Part shown: piece after piece, positions 18,153-27,298 of the stretch | Layout of the letters: every line of letters begins with the position of its first letter | How positions within the stretch are numbered: position 1 is the stretch's first letter | Source of the DNA: Paramagnetospirillum marisnigri | Lineage (GTDB): Bacteria > Pseudomonadota > Alphaproteobacteria > Rhodospirillales > Magnetospirillaceae | Direction of reading: 5' to 3' | Length of the DNA: 64,000 nt | NCBI RefSeq assembly: GCF_001650715.1 | Contig: NZ_LWQT01000131.1 | Coordinates: 113,386 to 177,385 of the forward strand | Position numbers and translations under genes: made by a program | Notes under the pieces: model-generated | Seen by the model: only the letters and a program-made list of their open reading frames with translations | Told to the model about the DNA's origin: nothing | The model's database searches: none

Positions 18153-19016
18153 ATGACAAAGGTATATGGGGGGCGGAGGGTCGGGCTGGCCTGTCTGAGC
18201 TGGCTGGCCGTGCTGCTGTCATTCGTCGCCTCTTCGCGGGCGGATGAGCCGGTCCTGAGCTTCGGCGTGGTGCCGCAAACGGCCTCGACGCGTCTGGCCG
18301 AGCAGTGGCTGCCATTCCTGGACGAGGTTGGCCGTCGGGCCGGGGTCAGGCTGGTTTTCCGCACGGCCAAGGACATTCCGGCCTTCGAGGCGGCCTTGGC
18401 GGAGGGTGCCTATGACTTCGCCTATATGAATCCCTATCATTATACGGTCTTCCATCAAAAACCGGGCTATGAGGGGGTTGCGCATGAGGTGGGGCGGCGT
18501 CTGACCGGCTTGATCGTGGTGCGAGGCGACAGCCCGTACCAAAGGCTGGAGGACCTGCGGGGCAAGCCGGTGATCTTTCCGGCACCTGCCGCCTTCGCGG
18601 CCAGCATCCTCACCCAGGCGGAGTTCGCCCGCCACGGCATAGCCATCGCTCCCAAATATGTCAGTTCCCACGACTCGGTCTATCTTGGCGTGCTGTCCGG
18701 CCATTATGCCGCGGGTGGCGGCATCACCCGCACCCTTGAGGCGCTGCCCGGGGACCAGAAAGCGGGATTGCGCGTTCTGAGCATGACCCGGGACTACACC
18801 CCCCATCCCGTGGCGGTTCATCCCCGGATACCGGCTCCTCTGGCGGCGCGGGTGGTTGCTGCCATGCAGGGGCTGTCGGCGGACGAGACCGGGCGCCGTG
18901 TCCTGGACGGCGTCGCCATGAAGGGGATCGCGGCGGCCCGCGACGCGGATTGGGACGATGTCCGCGGTCTGGACATCTCGCTGCTTCGCCATTGGCTGGG
19001 GCAGGTGGTGGAATGA
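18153..19016 (+). CDS. PhnD-like periplasmic binding protein paired with a histidine kinase
   Basis: This 287-residue protein has a signal peptide (about residues 1-30, ending SSRADEP) and the fold signature of phosphate/phosphonate binding proteins. LSFGVVPQ opens the mature part, DFAYMNPYHYTVF lies near 89-101 and EDLRGKPVIFP near 130. No permease or ATPase gene is adjacent. Instead its stop codon overlaps the start of a membrane histidine kinase (ATGA), so the two are translationally coupled. It therefore probably serves as the ligand-sensing partner of the kinase. The ligand (phosphonate, phosphite or another oxyanion) is not shown by the sequence. Confidence 0.85.
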   Translation: MTKVYGGRRVGLACLSWLAVLLSFVASSRADEPVLSFGVVPQTASTRLAEQWLPFLDEVGRRAGVRLVFRTAKDIPAFEAALAEGAYDFAYMNPYHYTVFHQKPGYEGVAHEVGRRLTGLIVVRGDSPYQRLEDLRGKPVIFPAPAAFAASILTQAEFARHGIAIAPKYVSSHDSVYLGVLSGHYAAGGGITRTLEALPGDQKAGLRVLSMTRDYTPHPVAVHPRIPAPLAARVVAAMQGLSADETGRRVLDGVAMKGIAAARDADWDDVRGLDISLLRHWLGQVVE

Positions 19017-21661
19017 GCTTCCGGACCAAGACCATCCTTGGGATCGCGCTGCTTCAGGCCCTGCTTCTGGCCCTGCTGCTGGGGAGCACGGTGGAGGTGA
19101 TGTGGCGTTCTGGCGGTGTCGAACTGGACAGGCGCGCCGACATGGCCGCCAGGCTGATCGGTGCCGCCGCCGCCGATGCCATGATCTCCCAGGACTATGC
19201 GACCTTGGCCGCCATGGTCGGGGAAGCCGCCCGGAGCAGCGGTGTCACCTTGCTGCGCCTGCTGGACGAGAATGGGCGGTTGCTGGCTGAAGGCGGCTCG
19301 GTCTCGGCGGCGGAAGTTGTGGAGAAGCGGCTGCCGGTCTTTGTGGGAGGGCACGGCTTTGGCCAGGTTCATGTCGGGCTCGATACCAGGGAATTGAATC
19401 GGGCGGTAAAGGAGGCCGGGGGGCGCCTGTTGGCCATTGGCCTGGGGGGGATGGCCCTGACGGGCCTGTTCTCATGGATTCTCGGCACCTATCTCACGAC
19501 GGGGCTCGAGCGGTTGCGGGTGGTGGGCAATTTGCTGGCTTCGGGCGACCTTGATGCCAGGGTGGCGGTGGACGGCCGCGACGAACTGGCTGAAACCGGT
19601 CTGGCCTTCAATGCCATGGCCACGCGCATCCAGGAACTGGTCGGCAAACTGTCGGAGGAAGAGGCCACCTTGCGGGCGTTTTCCGAGGCGTCCAGCGACT
19701 GGTATTGGGAAACAGACCGGATTCATCGCATTTCCTGGCTGTCGGGGTCGTTCCCGATGGTTGTGCGGGCCGATGCGAGTGAGTTCATCGGCCGGGTGGG
19801 GTGGGGAGATGGTTTGACGGATCGCCCCCGTGACCTGACGGCAATCCACTCATTCCTGGAAAATATCACCGCCCATCGCCGCTTCAGGGATTTCCGCCTG
19901 TGGATCGGCCAGGGCAAGACGGCACAGTGGATCAGCCTGAGCGGCGCCCCCCGTTACGACGAAAGCGGCAGCTTCATCGGCTATCGCGGCAGCGGCACCA
20001 ACATCACCAGCCAGTCTGATGCCGCCATGCAGTTGCGTCTGTTCTCGCGCATTGTCGAACAGTCGCCGGTATCGGTGGTGGTGACGGATCCCAAGGGCAC
20101 CATCCAGCATGTGAACCAGCGCTTCACCCAGGTCACCGGCTTTGCCGCATCCGAGGTCATCGGCCATACCCCCAGCCTCGTGTCGTCGGGAGAGACGCCA
20201 AAATCAACCTATGCCGAGCTGTGGCGGACCATCTCCGATGGTCGGGTCTGGCAGGGAGAGCTGCTCAATCGCAGGAAGAACGGAGAACTGTACTGGGAAG
20301 AGGCCGCCATTTTCCCCATCCTGGACGATATGGGCGAGATCGCGCATTTCGTCGGTATCAAGGAGGATATCTCAGGTCGAAAGATCGGCGAGGCGGAACT
20401 GGCGGCACGAACCCAGCTGGTGCAGCGCCACTATGAAAGCCTGCGGGCGCTGAGCGATATCGCGGCCCTGCCGGGCGGTGCCGAGGAGCAGTTGACCCAG
20501 GCCCTGGCCCTGGGTTCCTGTCACCTGGGATTGCCCCTGGGCATCATCAGTGCCGTGCAGGACGACACCTATACCGTCTTGCATCATGTGGCGCCCGATG
20601 GCGTGACCTTGGCCGACGGGCAAAGCTTTCCCCTGGGGCAGACCTATTGCGCCATCACCCTGGAGGCGCTGGACGTGGTCGCCATTCCCAATATGGGGCA
20701 GTCGGTGCATGGTGGGCATCCCTGCTACTCCGCCTTCGGGCTGGAGGCCTATGTGGGCGCGCCGGTGACGGTGCGGGGCACCCGTTTCGGAACCATCAAT
20801 TTCAGTTCGCCCGATCCCTACTCCCGGGGCTTCGATGATGGCGATGTGGAGTTCATGCGGCTGCTGGCCCGCTGGGTCGGGGCGGTGATGGATCGCGACC
20901 TGTCGCGGCGCGACATCCTTGCGGCCAAGGAAGAGGCGGAAGCGGCCCAGGCCAGCCTGGCCCGGCAGGCGGAAAAACTGGCGGACATCAATGCCGAGCT
21001 GGAACAGTTCGCCTATGTGGCCTCCCACGATCTGCGCCAGCCCTTGCGCATGGTGACGAGCTATCTGACCCTGATCCGCCGCGGCATGGGGGACGCGATT
21101 ACCGACGAGATGGCCGAGTATTACGGCTTCGCCATCAATGGCGCCAAGCGCATGGATGCCCTGATCGTGGCCTTGCTGGACTATTCCCGCACCGGCCGCA
21201 GCGAGGAGCCGTTCGAATTGCTGCCGCTGGCCGATATCGTCGAGCAAAGTCTGGTCAACCTCAAGGTGGCGGTGAAGGAGGCTGGAGCGGCAGTGAGTCT
21301 GGCCGATGGCCTGCCCAGCCTGCGCGGACACTCGACGGAGCTGATCCGTCTGTTCCAGAACCTGATCGGCAATGCGGTGAAGTATCGCGCGCCCGACCGC
21401 CCGCCGGTGATCGTGCTGGATTGGCTGGACCGGGGACGGGAATGGGAGATTCGGGTTCGCGACAACGGTATCGGCATTCCGCCAGAACATCGCGACCGGA
21501 TTTTCGGCATCTTCCAGCGTCTGGTCCGCCAGGATGAATATGAGGGCGCCGGGATCGGCCTGTCCATCTGCCGCAAGATCATGACCCGGCACGGCGGGCG
21601 CATCTGGGTCGAGCCCGCGCCGGGCGGCGGCAGCATCTTCTCGGTCAGCTTCCCCAAGTGA
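19013..21661 (+). CDS. Multi-domain sensor histidine kinase (HAMP-PAS-PAS-GAF-HisKA-HATPase)
   Basis: The 882-residue product starts at the ATG overlapping the stop of the PhnD-like gene; a longer version would overlap that gene by 67 bases and is unlikely. Domains in order: TM1 (about 7-26), a periplasmic region of ~115 residues, TM2 (about 139-163), HAMP (about 164-215), PAS (about 225-340), PAS with VVTDPKGTIQHVN (about 345-465), GAF (about 475-640), HisKA with ASHDLRQPLRMV (H672) and HATPase_c with NLIGNAVKY, DNGIGI and GAGIGLSICRK. No receiver domain. The short periplasmic loop fits docking of the co-expressed binding protein. Its response regulator is not in the neighbourhood. Confidence 0.93.
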   Translation: MSFRTKTILGIALLQALLLALLLGSTVEVMWRSGGVELDRRADMAARLIGAAAADAMISQDYATLAAMVGEAARSSGVTLLRLLDENGRLLAEGGSVSAAEVVEKRLPVFVGGHGFGQVHVGLDTRELNRAVKEAGGRLLAIGLGGMALTGLFSWILGTYLTTGLERLRVVGNLLASGDLDARVAVDGRDELAETGLAFNAMATRIQELVGKLSEEEATLRAFSEASSDWYWETDRIHRISWLSGSFPMVVRADASEFIGRVGWGDGLTDRPRDLTAIHSFLENITAHRRFRDFRLWIGQGKTAQWISLSGAPRYDESGSFIGYRGSGTNITSQSDAAMQLRLFSRIVEQSPVSVVVTDPKGTIQHVNQRFTQVTGFAASEVIGHTPSLVSSGETPKSTYAELWRTISDGRVWQGELLNRRKNGELYWEEAAIFPILDDMGEIAHFVGIKEDISGRKIGEAELAARTQLVQRHYESLRALSDIAALPGGAEEQLTQALALGSCHLGLPLGIISAVQDDTYTVLHHVAPDGVTLADGQSFPLGQTYCAITLEALDVVAIPNMGQSVHGGHPCYSAFGLEAYVGAPVTVRGTRFGTINFSSPDPYSRGFDDGDVEFMRLLARWVGAVMDRDLSRRDILAAKEEAEAAQASLARQAEKLADINAELEQFAYVASHDLRQPLRMVTSYLTLIRRGMGDAITDEMAEYYGFAINGAKRMDALIVALLDYSRTGRSEEPFELLPLADIVEQSLVNLKVAVKEAGAAVSLADGLPSLRGHSTELIRLFQNLIGNAVKYRAPDRPPVIVLDWLDRGREWEIRVRDNGIGIPPEHRDRIFGIFQRLVRQDEYEGAGIGLSICRKIMTRHGGRIWVEPAPGGGSIFSVSFPK

Positions 21662-21668
21662 GGCGCGA

Positions 21669-22547
21669 TCAGTTTTCGGGGGCGCGTTCCGCCTGGGTGC
21701 TTTCTACCTCGCGGTCGTAGAAGCGCTCCACCACCAGCTTGAGGACCAGCGTCACCAGGGCCAGCAGGGTCAGGACCGAGGCGGCGGCAAAGGCCCCGGA
21801 ACTGTCGTAGTCGTGATACAGCAGATCGATCTGCAGCGGCAGGGTCATGGTCTCGCCGCGCACCTGCCCCGATACCACCGAGACGGCGCCGAATTCGCCC
21901 AGCGAGCGGGCGGCGCACAGGATGATGCCGTAATACAGCGCCCATTTGACGTTGGGCAGGGTGACGCGCAGGAAGATGGACAATCCACCCGCCCCCAGGG
22001 TCAGGGCGGCCTCTTCGTCGTCGCTGCCCTGCAACTGCATCAGCGGCAGCAGTTCGCGGGCGATGAAGGGGCTGGTGACGAACAAGGTGGCGATGATGAT
22101 GCCGGGAATGGCGAACATCACCTTGATGTCATTGTCTTCCAGAAAGGGTCCCAGCAGGCCCGAACTGCCATAGACCATCAGGGCGGCGACACCGGCAACG
22201 ATGGGCGAGACCGAGAACGGCATTTCCACCAGGCTGATCAGCCATTTCTTGCCCCGGAAGCGGAACTTGGTCACGGTCCAGGCCACGGCCAGGCCGTAGA
22301 CGGCGTTGATGGGCACCACCACCGCCAGCACCAGCAGGCTGAGGCCGATGGATTTAACGGTTTCGGGATGGCTGACGGCATGCCACCACGCCATCCAGCC
22401 CTTGGCGAAGGCCTGGGCGAAGATGACCGCCAGCGGCACCATCAGGAAGCCCAGGGCCAGCACACCAGCCAGGCCGATCAGCACCATCTGGCCGAGGCCG
22501 CGATGCTGGCGATGGACGCGATGATGGACGGCCATGGCGGGAATCAT
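21669..22547 (-). CDS. cysW: Sulfate/thiosulfate ABC transporter permease CysW
   Basis: This is a 292-residue inner-membrane permease with about six transmembrane helices and the ABC-permease EAA loop EEAALTLGAGGLSIFLRVTLP (about residues 175-195). The length equals that of the CysW family, and the segment SLGEFGAVSVVSGQVRGET is highly typical for it. It follows cysT by five bases and ends the operon. The expected ATPase gene cysA is not downstream; the next gene is on the other strand. Together with CysT and CysP it should import sulfate or thiosulfate for cysteine synthesis, using a CysA encoded elsewhere. Confidence 0.95.
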   Translation of the reverse strand: MIPAMAVHHRVHRQHRGLGQMVLIGLAGVLALGFLMVPLAVIFAQAFAKGWMAWWHAVSHPETVKSIGLSLLVLAVVVPINAVYGLAVAWTVTKFRFRGKKWLISLVEMPFSVSPIVAGVAALMVYGSSGLLGPFLEDNDIKVMFAIPGIIIATLFVTSPFIARELLPLMQLQGSDDEEAALTLGAGGLSIFLRVTLPNVKWALYYGIILCAARSLGEFGAVSVVSGQVRGETMTLPLQIDLLYHDYDSSGAFAAASVLTLLALVTLVLKLVVERFYDREVESTQAERAPEN

Positions 22548-22552
22548 GGTCT

Positions 22553-23383
22553 TCAGACTTTCGCCAGATAGCGCTGTTGCCAGGCCTGGACGCCATTGGT
22601 CACCAGCATCACCACGAAGGCGGCGGCCAGCACCACCGTGGCGATGGCGGTGGCGGCGCCGAAGGAATATTCCTCGAGCCGGATGAAGATCAGCAGGGCG
22701 GTGATCTCGGTCTCGAACGGGCGGTTGCCCGCGATGAAGATGATGGCGCCGAACTCGCCCAGGCAGCGGGCGAAGGCCAGCGACATGCCGGCGATCAGGG
22801 CGGGCAGCAGGGTGGGCAGCACCACCTTCAGGAAGATTTGCGCCTCGTTGGCGCCCAGGGTGCGGGCGGCCTCCTCCACCTCGTCCTCCAACTCCTCGAT
22901 CACCGGCTGGACGCTGCGGACCACGAAGGGCAGGCTGGTGAAGGCCATGGCGATGGCGATGCCGGGCTGGGCGTGGACGATCTTGATGCCCAGCGGGTCG
23001 AGATACTGGCCGATCCAGCCATTGGGGGCGAAGGCGGCGGCCAGGGCCAGGCCCGCCACGGCGGTGGGCATGGCGAAGGGCAGGTCGATCAGGGCGTCCA
23101 GCAGATTGCGGCCGGGGAACTGATAGCGGGCCAGTACCCAGGCGAACAGCAGCCCGGCGAAGCCGTTGAAGGCCACCGCCTCGGCGGCCGACAACAAGGT
23201 GACACCATAGGTGGCCAGGGCGCGTGGCCCGGTGGTGGCGGCCAGGAAGCCGTCCAGGCTCATTCCCGCCGCCTTGATCAGCATGGCCCCGATGGGCAAG
23301 AGGACGATGACGCCGAGATAGCCCAGCGTCATCCCCATGGTCAGTGAAAAGCCGGGCAGAAGCCTGCGGCGGAAAAGGGGCAT
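22553..23383 (-). CDS. cysT: Sulfate/thiosulfate ABC transporter permease CysT (CysU)
   Basis: The 276-residue product is the partner permease of CysW, with about six transmembrane helices, the family segment DLPFAMPTAVAGLAL (near 99-113) and the EAA loop EEAARTLGANEAQIFLKVVLP (about 168-188). ATG at 23381-23383 is chosen because it lies one base after the cysP stop, which fits translational coupling. A longer reading frame would run into cysP. LGEFGAIIFIAGN is also typical of the family. Confidence 0.95.
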   Translation of the reverse strand: MPLFRRRLLPGFSLTMGMTLGYLGVIVLLPIGAMLIKAAGMSLDGFLAATTGPRALATYGVTLLSAAEAVAFNGFAGLLFAWVLARYQFPGRNLLDALIDLPFAMPTAVAGLALAAAFAPNGWIGQYLDPLGIKIVHAQPGIAIAMAFTSLPFVVRSVQPVIEELEDEVEEAARTLGANEAQIFLKVVLPTLLPALIAGMSLAFARCLGEFGAIIFIAGNRPFETEITALLIFIRLEEYSFGAATAIATVVLAAAFVVMLVTNGVQAWQQRYLAKV

Positions 23384-23384
23384 G

Positions 23385-24395
23385 TCAGCGCTTCTCGAAC
23401 ACCTGGTCGAAGGTGCCGCCCTCGGCGAAGTGGATCTTCTGGATATTGTCCCAGCCACCGAACAATTCGATGGTGTAGAGACGCACATCCGGGAATTGGG
23501 CGGCGAACTTACGCGCAACCTTGTCCGAGCGCACCCGGTAATAATTCTTGGCCAGGATTTCCTGGGCCTCGTCGGAATAGAGATAGGTGAGATAGGCCGT
23601 GGCAAGCTTCTGGCTGCCGCGCTTGGTGGCCACCTTGTCCACCACCGCCACCGGGAATTCCGCCAGGACGCTGACGGCGGGAACCACGGTGTCGAACTTG
23701 TCGGTGCCGAATTCCTTCAGCACGCCATTGACCTCGGCCTCGAAGGTCACCAGCACGTCGCCGGTGGCCCGCTCGACGAAGGTGGTGGTGGCGCCGCGGC
23801 CGCCGGTATCGAACACCGGCACATTGGCGACCAGCTTCTTGATGAAGTCCTTGGCCTGGGTGTGATCGCCCTTGAATTTCTCCAGCGCGAAGGCATAGGC
23901 GGCCAGATAGGTGTACCGCCCGTTGCCCGAGGTCTTGGGATTGGGGAACACCACCTTGACGTCCGGGCGGGCCAGGTCTTCCCATGACTTGATGCCCTTG
24001 GGGTTGCCCTTGCGCACCACGAAGGCGGGCAGTGAATAATAGGGCGAGGCCCCATGGGGAAAGGCGCCCTGCCAGTCCTTGCGCACGAAGCCGCGATCCG
24101 CCAGCGCCTGCACGTCGGTCACCTGGTTGAAGGTCACCACATCGGCGGGCAGGCCTTCCAGAATGGCGCGGGCCTGCTTCGACGACCCGGCGTGGCTCTG
24201 CTTGATCTCCACCGCCGCGCCGCCGGACTTGCTCCAACTGGCCTGGAAGGCGGGGTTGACCTGCTGGAACAGTTCGCGGGCGATGTCGTAGGAGACGTTG
24301 AGCAAATCGCCCGGGGCCTTGTCCTGGGCCATGGCCCCGGGAGCGGCGAGCATCATTGCCGCCAGGGCGGCCAGGGAGCGGAAGCGAGGGAACAT
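23385..24395 (-). CDS. Periplasmic sulfate/thiosulfate-binding protein
   Basis: The 336-residue product has a signal peptide (about residues 1-24, ending GAMAQDK) and the markers of the CysP/Sbp family: LLNVSYDIARELFQ at the start of the mature protein, QSHAGSSKQARAIL (about 66-79), PADVVTFNQVTD (about 83-94) and GNGRYTYLAAYAFAL (about 158-172). ATG at 24393-24395 is preceded by GGAG six bases upstream; an in-frame TTG four codons earlier lacks a site. First gene of a cysP-cysT-cysW operon. Whether it prefers sulfate (Sbp) or thiosulfate (CysP) cannot be decided by eye. Confidence 0.93.
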   Translation of the reverse strand: MFPRFRSLAALAAMMLAAPGAMAQDKAPGDLLNVSYDIARELFQQVNPAFQASWSKSGGAAVEIKQSHAGSSKQARAILEGLPADVVTFNQVTDVQALADRGFVRKDWQGAFPHGASPYYSLPAFVVRKGNPKGIKSWEDLARPDVKVVFPNPKTSGNGRYTYLAAYAFALEKFKGDHTQAKDFIKKLVANVPVFDTGGRGATTTFVERATGDVLVTFEAEVNGVLKEFGTDKFDTVVPAVSVLAEFPVAVVDKVATKRGSQKLATAYLTYLYSDEAQEILAKNYYRVRSDKVARKFAAQFPDVRLYTIELFGGWDNIQKIHFAEGGTFDQVFEKR

Positions 24396-24447
24396 GGCGG
24401 TCTCCAAATTCGATACTGGTTTAAATGACGAATAGCAGTTGTTGAAT

Positions 24448-24477
24448 ATAATAAAAATACAAAAATATTACGTTGAA
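24448..24477 (-). promoter_or_regulatory. Probable promoter of the cysP-cysT-cysW operon
   Basis: On the minus strand TTCAAC (24477-24472) and TATTAT (24453-24448) are 18 bases apart inside a strikingly AT-rich stretch, about 50 bases before the cysP start. TTCAAC occurs again just past the -10 (24446-24441), a possible direct-repeat activator site. No CysB gene is present to test this. Confidence 0.4.
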
Positions 24478-24598
24478 TCTGTGGCGCCAAAGGAAGGCCG
24501 GGCGACCAGGGCCATCGGAGATGGTGAGGGCCTTATCCCCATCCCCCGATGGCCCTTGCGTTCCGTGATGGTCGGTTTCGCCGTCTCGATGCTTATGG

Positions 24599-24604
24599 TA
24601 TACT
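24599..24604 (+). promoter_or_regulatory. Possible extended -10 element of the binding-protein/kinase pair
   Basis: TATACT preceded by TGG lies 22 bases before the ATG at 24626. No convincing -35 hexamer is seen 17 bases upstream, so an extended -10 promoter is the best reading. Confidence 0.3.
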
Positions 24605-24625
24605 CCTAAGGTCAAGGATTGAGAC

Positions 24626-25393
24626 ATGCGCATCGGCTTCCCACTCACGAGATTCGTGCTATCCATCCTGGCCCTGGGGGAGCTGGTCCTGGGCGCGCCG
24701 GCCATAGCGGCCGAGCCGGATTTCCGCCTGACCACGGGCATGGTCGAGCCGTGGACCAATTCCGCCGGAACCGGATTTCACCAGATGCTGATCCGCGACC
24801 TGTTTCAGCGTCGCGGCCTGAAAGCCGAATTGGATGTCAACCTTGCCTCGGCCCGCGCCTTCAAGCTGGCCGATGACGGCGTCACCGACGGGTTGGCCGG
24901 ACGGGTGGCGGGCATGGAAAAGGAATTTCCCAATCTTGTGGCAATTCCCGAGCGGATGTTCGTCAACGACTTCGTCGCCTGCGGCCTGCCGGGAACGTCC
25001 TTGCCCGCCAATTGGGGCGATCTAGGCCCCCGGGCGGTCGCCCATATCATCGGCTGGCAGGTTTTCGAGCATAACCTGCCCAAGGTGCGCGATCTCAGCA
25101 CCGTCAAGGATTCCTCGCAACTGCTGGCACTGCTCCGGTCTGGACATACCGAGCTGATCCTGCACGAGCGCTGGCAGGCCATGTGGCAGGCCCAGCGCCA
25201 GGGTCTGAAGTTGGTCTGCACCGATGCTCCCCTGGCCAGAACGCCCATGTTCATCTATCTCAACCGGCGCCATGGGGCGCTGGTGGAGCCCTTGGCCCAG
25301 ACCCTGCGGGCCATGAAGGCGGATGGCAGCTACGACGCCATCGCCCGAACGGCGTTCGGCGACCTGGGAGCCAGCACCACCGGATTGAAATAG
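24626..25393 (+). CDS. Periplasmic binding protein (amino-acid type, SBP_bac_3-like) paired with a kinase
   Basis: A 255-residue protein with a signal peptide (about 1-29, ending PAIAAEP) and a fold like extracellular solute-binding proteins of family 3. FRLTTGMVEPWTN starts the mature part and a late AQTLRAMKADGSYDAIARTAFG segment is typical of this family's C-terminal helix. It has no permease or ATPase neighbour. A histidine kinase gene starts one base after its stop codon, so it probably acts as the ligand-sensing subunit of that kinase, as in the PhnD-like pair at 18153. Ligand unknown. Confidence 0.75.
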   Translation: MRIGFPLTRFVLSILALGELVLGAPAIAAEPDFRLTTGMVEPWTNSAGTGFHQMLIRDLFQRRGLKAELDVNLASARAFKLADDGVTDGLAGRVAGMEKEFPNLVAIPERMFVNDFVACGLPGTSLPANWGDLGPRAVAHIIGWQVFEHNLPKVRDLSTVKDSSQLLALLRSGHTELILHERWQAMWQAQRQGLKLVCTDAPLARTPMFIYLNRRHGALVEPLAQTLRAMKADGSYDAIARTAFGDLGASTTGLK

Positions 25394-25394
25394 A

Positions 25395-27281
25395 ATGCCG
25401 CCGACCTCGGAGCAGAGCCGCATGCCGGTCGCACATCGACTGTTGGCGCGGCTTGGCGTTATCGGGACCGTCATTGCGCTGGCGATTTCGGCGATAGTGG
25501 TGCTGCGGGACTATGACATGACCCAACGCCAGGTGGCCGAGGTCTTCGAGCAGATCGAGGCCAGCTACCTGCCCAGCGTCACCGAGCATGTCTGGCTCAA
25601 GGACCACGACCATCTCATTCACCTGATGGATGGCATCCGGCACTTCCCCCATATCCAACTGGCGGAAACCCAGGACGAGTCCGGGGCCGTTCTTGCCGCA
25701 AGTGGCGAAAGGATCGGCGCGTCTGAACTGGTGCGCCGCTATGAGCTGCGCCGAACCTATCTCGGGCGCAGCATGGTCATCGGCAATCTGGTGGTGTCGG
25801 CCAATCTGGAAGAGATGCGGCTGCAGGCCACCGAGCGGGCGTTCCTCGCCCTGCTGTCTAATGTGGTTCTGATCGCGGGGGTGCTGGGCGCGCTTTACTG
25901 GCAGGTCCACCGGGTGGTCACCCGTCCGCTGGCCCGGATGGCGGCCCATGCCCGAGCCCAACGGGCCGTTCGCTCCGATCATCTGGTTCCGTTTCCCGTG
26001 CCGGCCAATATGCATAACGACGAGTTGTTCGATCTGGCCTCGGCCTATACCGAACTGCATCTGGCGACGCAGACGGCCTTCCTGCAGGTCCGCGACAGCG
26101 AATCCCGGCTGCGCATCCTGTTCGACAGTTCGCCGGTTTCATTGTGGGAAGAGGATTTTTCCGAGGTCAAGCGCAGGGTGGACGACCTGCGCAACGAGAC
26201 GGGCGCCGACTTCGATTCCTATCTGTCCCGCCATCCCGAGCGGGTGTTGGAGTTGGCCGCGCTGGTGCGGGTGATTGATGTCAATGCCGCCACCTTGGCC
26301 CTGCACGCTGCCCCGGATCGGCAGGCCCTGCTGGGCAATCTGGTCACCACCTTCACGCCGTCGTCGCTGGATGCCTTCCGGCGCCAGCTTCTGGCCATCT
26401 GGGCCGGGGAAAGCGAGGTCGAGGTCGAGGGCGAGGTTCAGACCCTGACCGGGTGTCGGCGTCAGGTGGTGGTGCATTGGGCGGTGCCTCCGGGGCATAC
26501 CGAGCGGTTGGACCGGGTGATCGTCGCGCTGGAGGATGTAACCGAGCGCAAGGCGGCCGAGCAGCGGCTGTCGGAAACCATCGGCCAATTGCTCCAGGCG
26601 AATGCCGAACTGGCCCGCATTACCGAGATCGCCAGCCACGACCTGCAGGAGCCGGTGCGCAGCGTGGTCAGCTTCAGCCAGTTGCTCGAACGTCGCCTGG
26701 GCCAGACACTGGACGACGAATGCCGGGAACTGTTGGGTTATCTCATGGCGGCGGCCCGGCGCATGCGCGATCAGGCCCAGGGGCTGTTGGCCTATGCCCG
26801 CATCGGCGGGGTGAACGCCGCCGCCGAGCCGGTCGCCCTGGGCGAGGTTGTGGCCGAAGCGGTGGCGAGCTTGACCGAGGCGATTCGCGACAGTCGGGCG
26901 GTGGTGCATGTGGCGCCGTTGCCTGAGGTTGTCGGTGACCGGGCGGAACTGGTCGAGCTGTTTCGCCAATTGCTGGCCAATGCCCTGAAATTCGCGCTGC
27001 CGGGCATTCCTCCGGTGGTGACGGTCGCCGCCCTGGAGGATGCCAAGGGCGCCCATGTGACCGTCAACGACAACGGTATCGGCATTGCTCCCACCTATGC
27101 CGAGGATGTCTTCGAGGTTTTCCGCAAGCTTCATGGTCCCGACCAGTATCCCGGTGCTGGCGTCGGCCTTGCCATCTGCCGAAAAATCGTCAACCGTCAT
27201 CAGGGCTTCGTCTGGGTGGACCGGGATCGTCGCGACGGCTGTACCGTCCATGTCCTGTTTCCTCCGCGGCCCCTGGCATAA
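25395..27281 (+). CDS. Sensor histidine kinase coupled to a binding protein
   Basis: The 628-residue product has TM1 near 15-37, a ~115-residue periplasmic loop, TM2 near 152-173 and a HAMP-like linker to about 225. A divergent PAS-like region (about 236-385) starts LRILFDSSPVSLWEEDF. HisKA carries ASHDLQEPVRSV (H415) and HATPase_c carries QLLANALKFA, DNGIGI and GAGVGLAICRK. The loop between membrane helices is short, which fits signal input from the co-encoded binding protein rather than a large own sensor. No response regulator gene lies nearby. The stop of the upstream gene and this ATG are one base apart. Confidence 0.9.
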   Translation: MPPTSEQSRMPVAHRLLARLGVIGTVIALAISAIVVLRDYDMTQRQVAEVFEQIEASYLPSVTEHVWLKDHDHLIHLMDGIRHFPHIQLAETQDESGAVLAASGERIGASELVRRYELRRTYLGRSMVIGNLVVSANLEEMRLQATERAFLALLSNVVLIAGVLGALYWQVHRVVTRPLARMAAHARAQRAVRSDHLVPFPVPANMHNDELFDLASAYTELHLATQTAFLQVRDSESRLRILFDSSPVSLWEEDFSEVKRRVDDLRNETGADFDSYLSRHPERVLELAALVRVIDVNAATLALHAAPDRQALLGNLVTTFTPSSLDAFRRQLLAIWAGESEVEVEGEVQTLTGCRRQVVVHWAVPPGHTERLDRVIVALEDVTERKAAEQRLSETIGQLLQANAELARITEIASHDLQEPVRSVVSFSQLLERRLGQTLDDECRELLGYLMAAARRMRDQAQGLLAYARIGGVNAAAEPVALGEVVAEAVASLTEAIRDSRAVVHVAPLPEVVGDRAELVELFRQLLANALKFALPGIPPVVTVAALEDAKGAHVTVNDNGIGIAPTYAEDVFEVFRKLHGPDQYPGAGVGLAICRKIVNRHQGFVWVDRDRRDGCTVHVLFPPRPLA

Positions 27282-27298
27282 CTTCGAGCGGATCAGGC

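Noticed and set aside
18950..19012. Longer start for the kinase at 19013
   Set aside because: It would add 21 residues overlapping the PhnD-like gene, and an ATGA junction with the first membrane helix directly after it is the better start.
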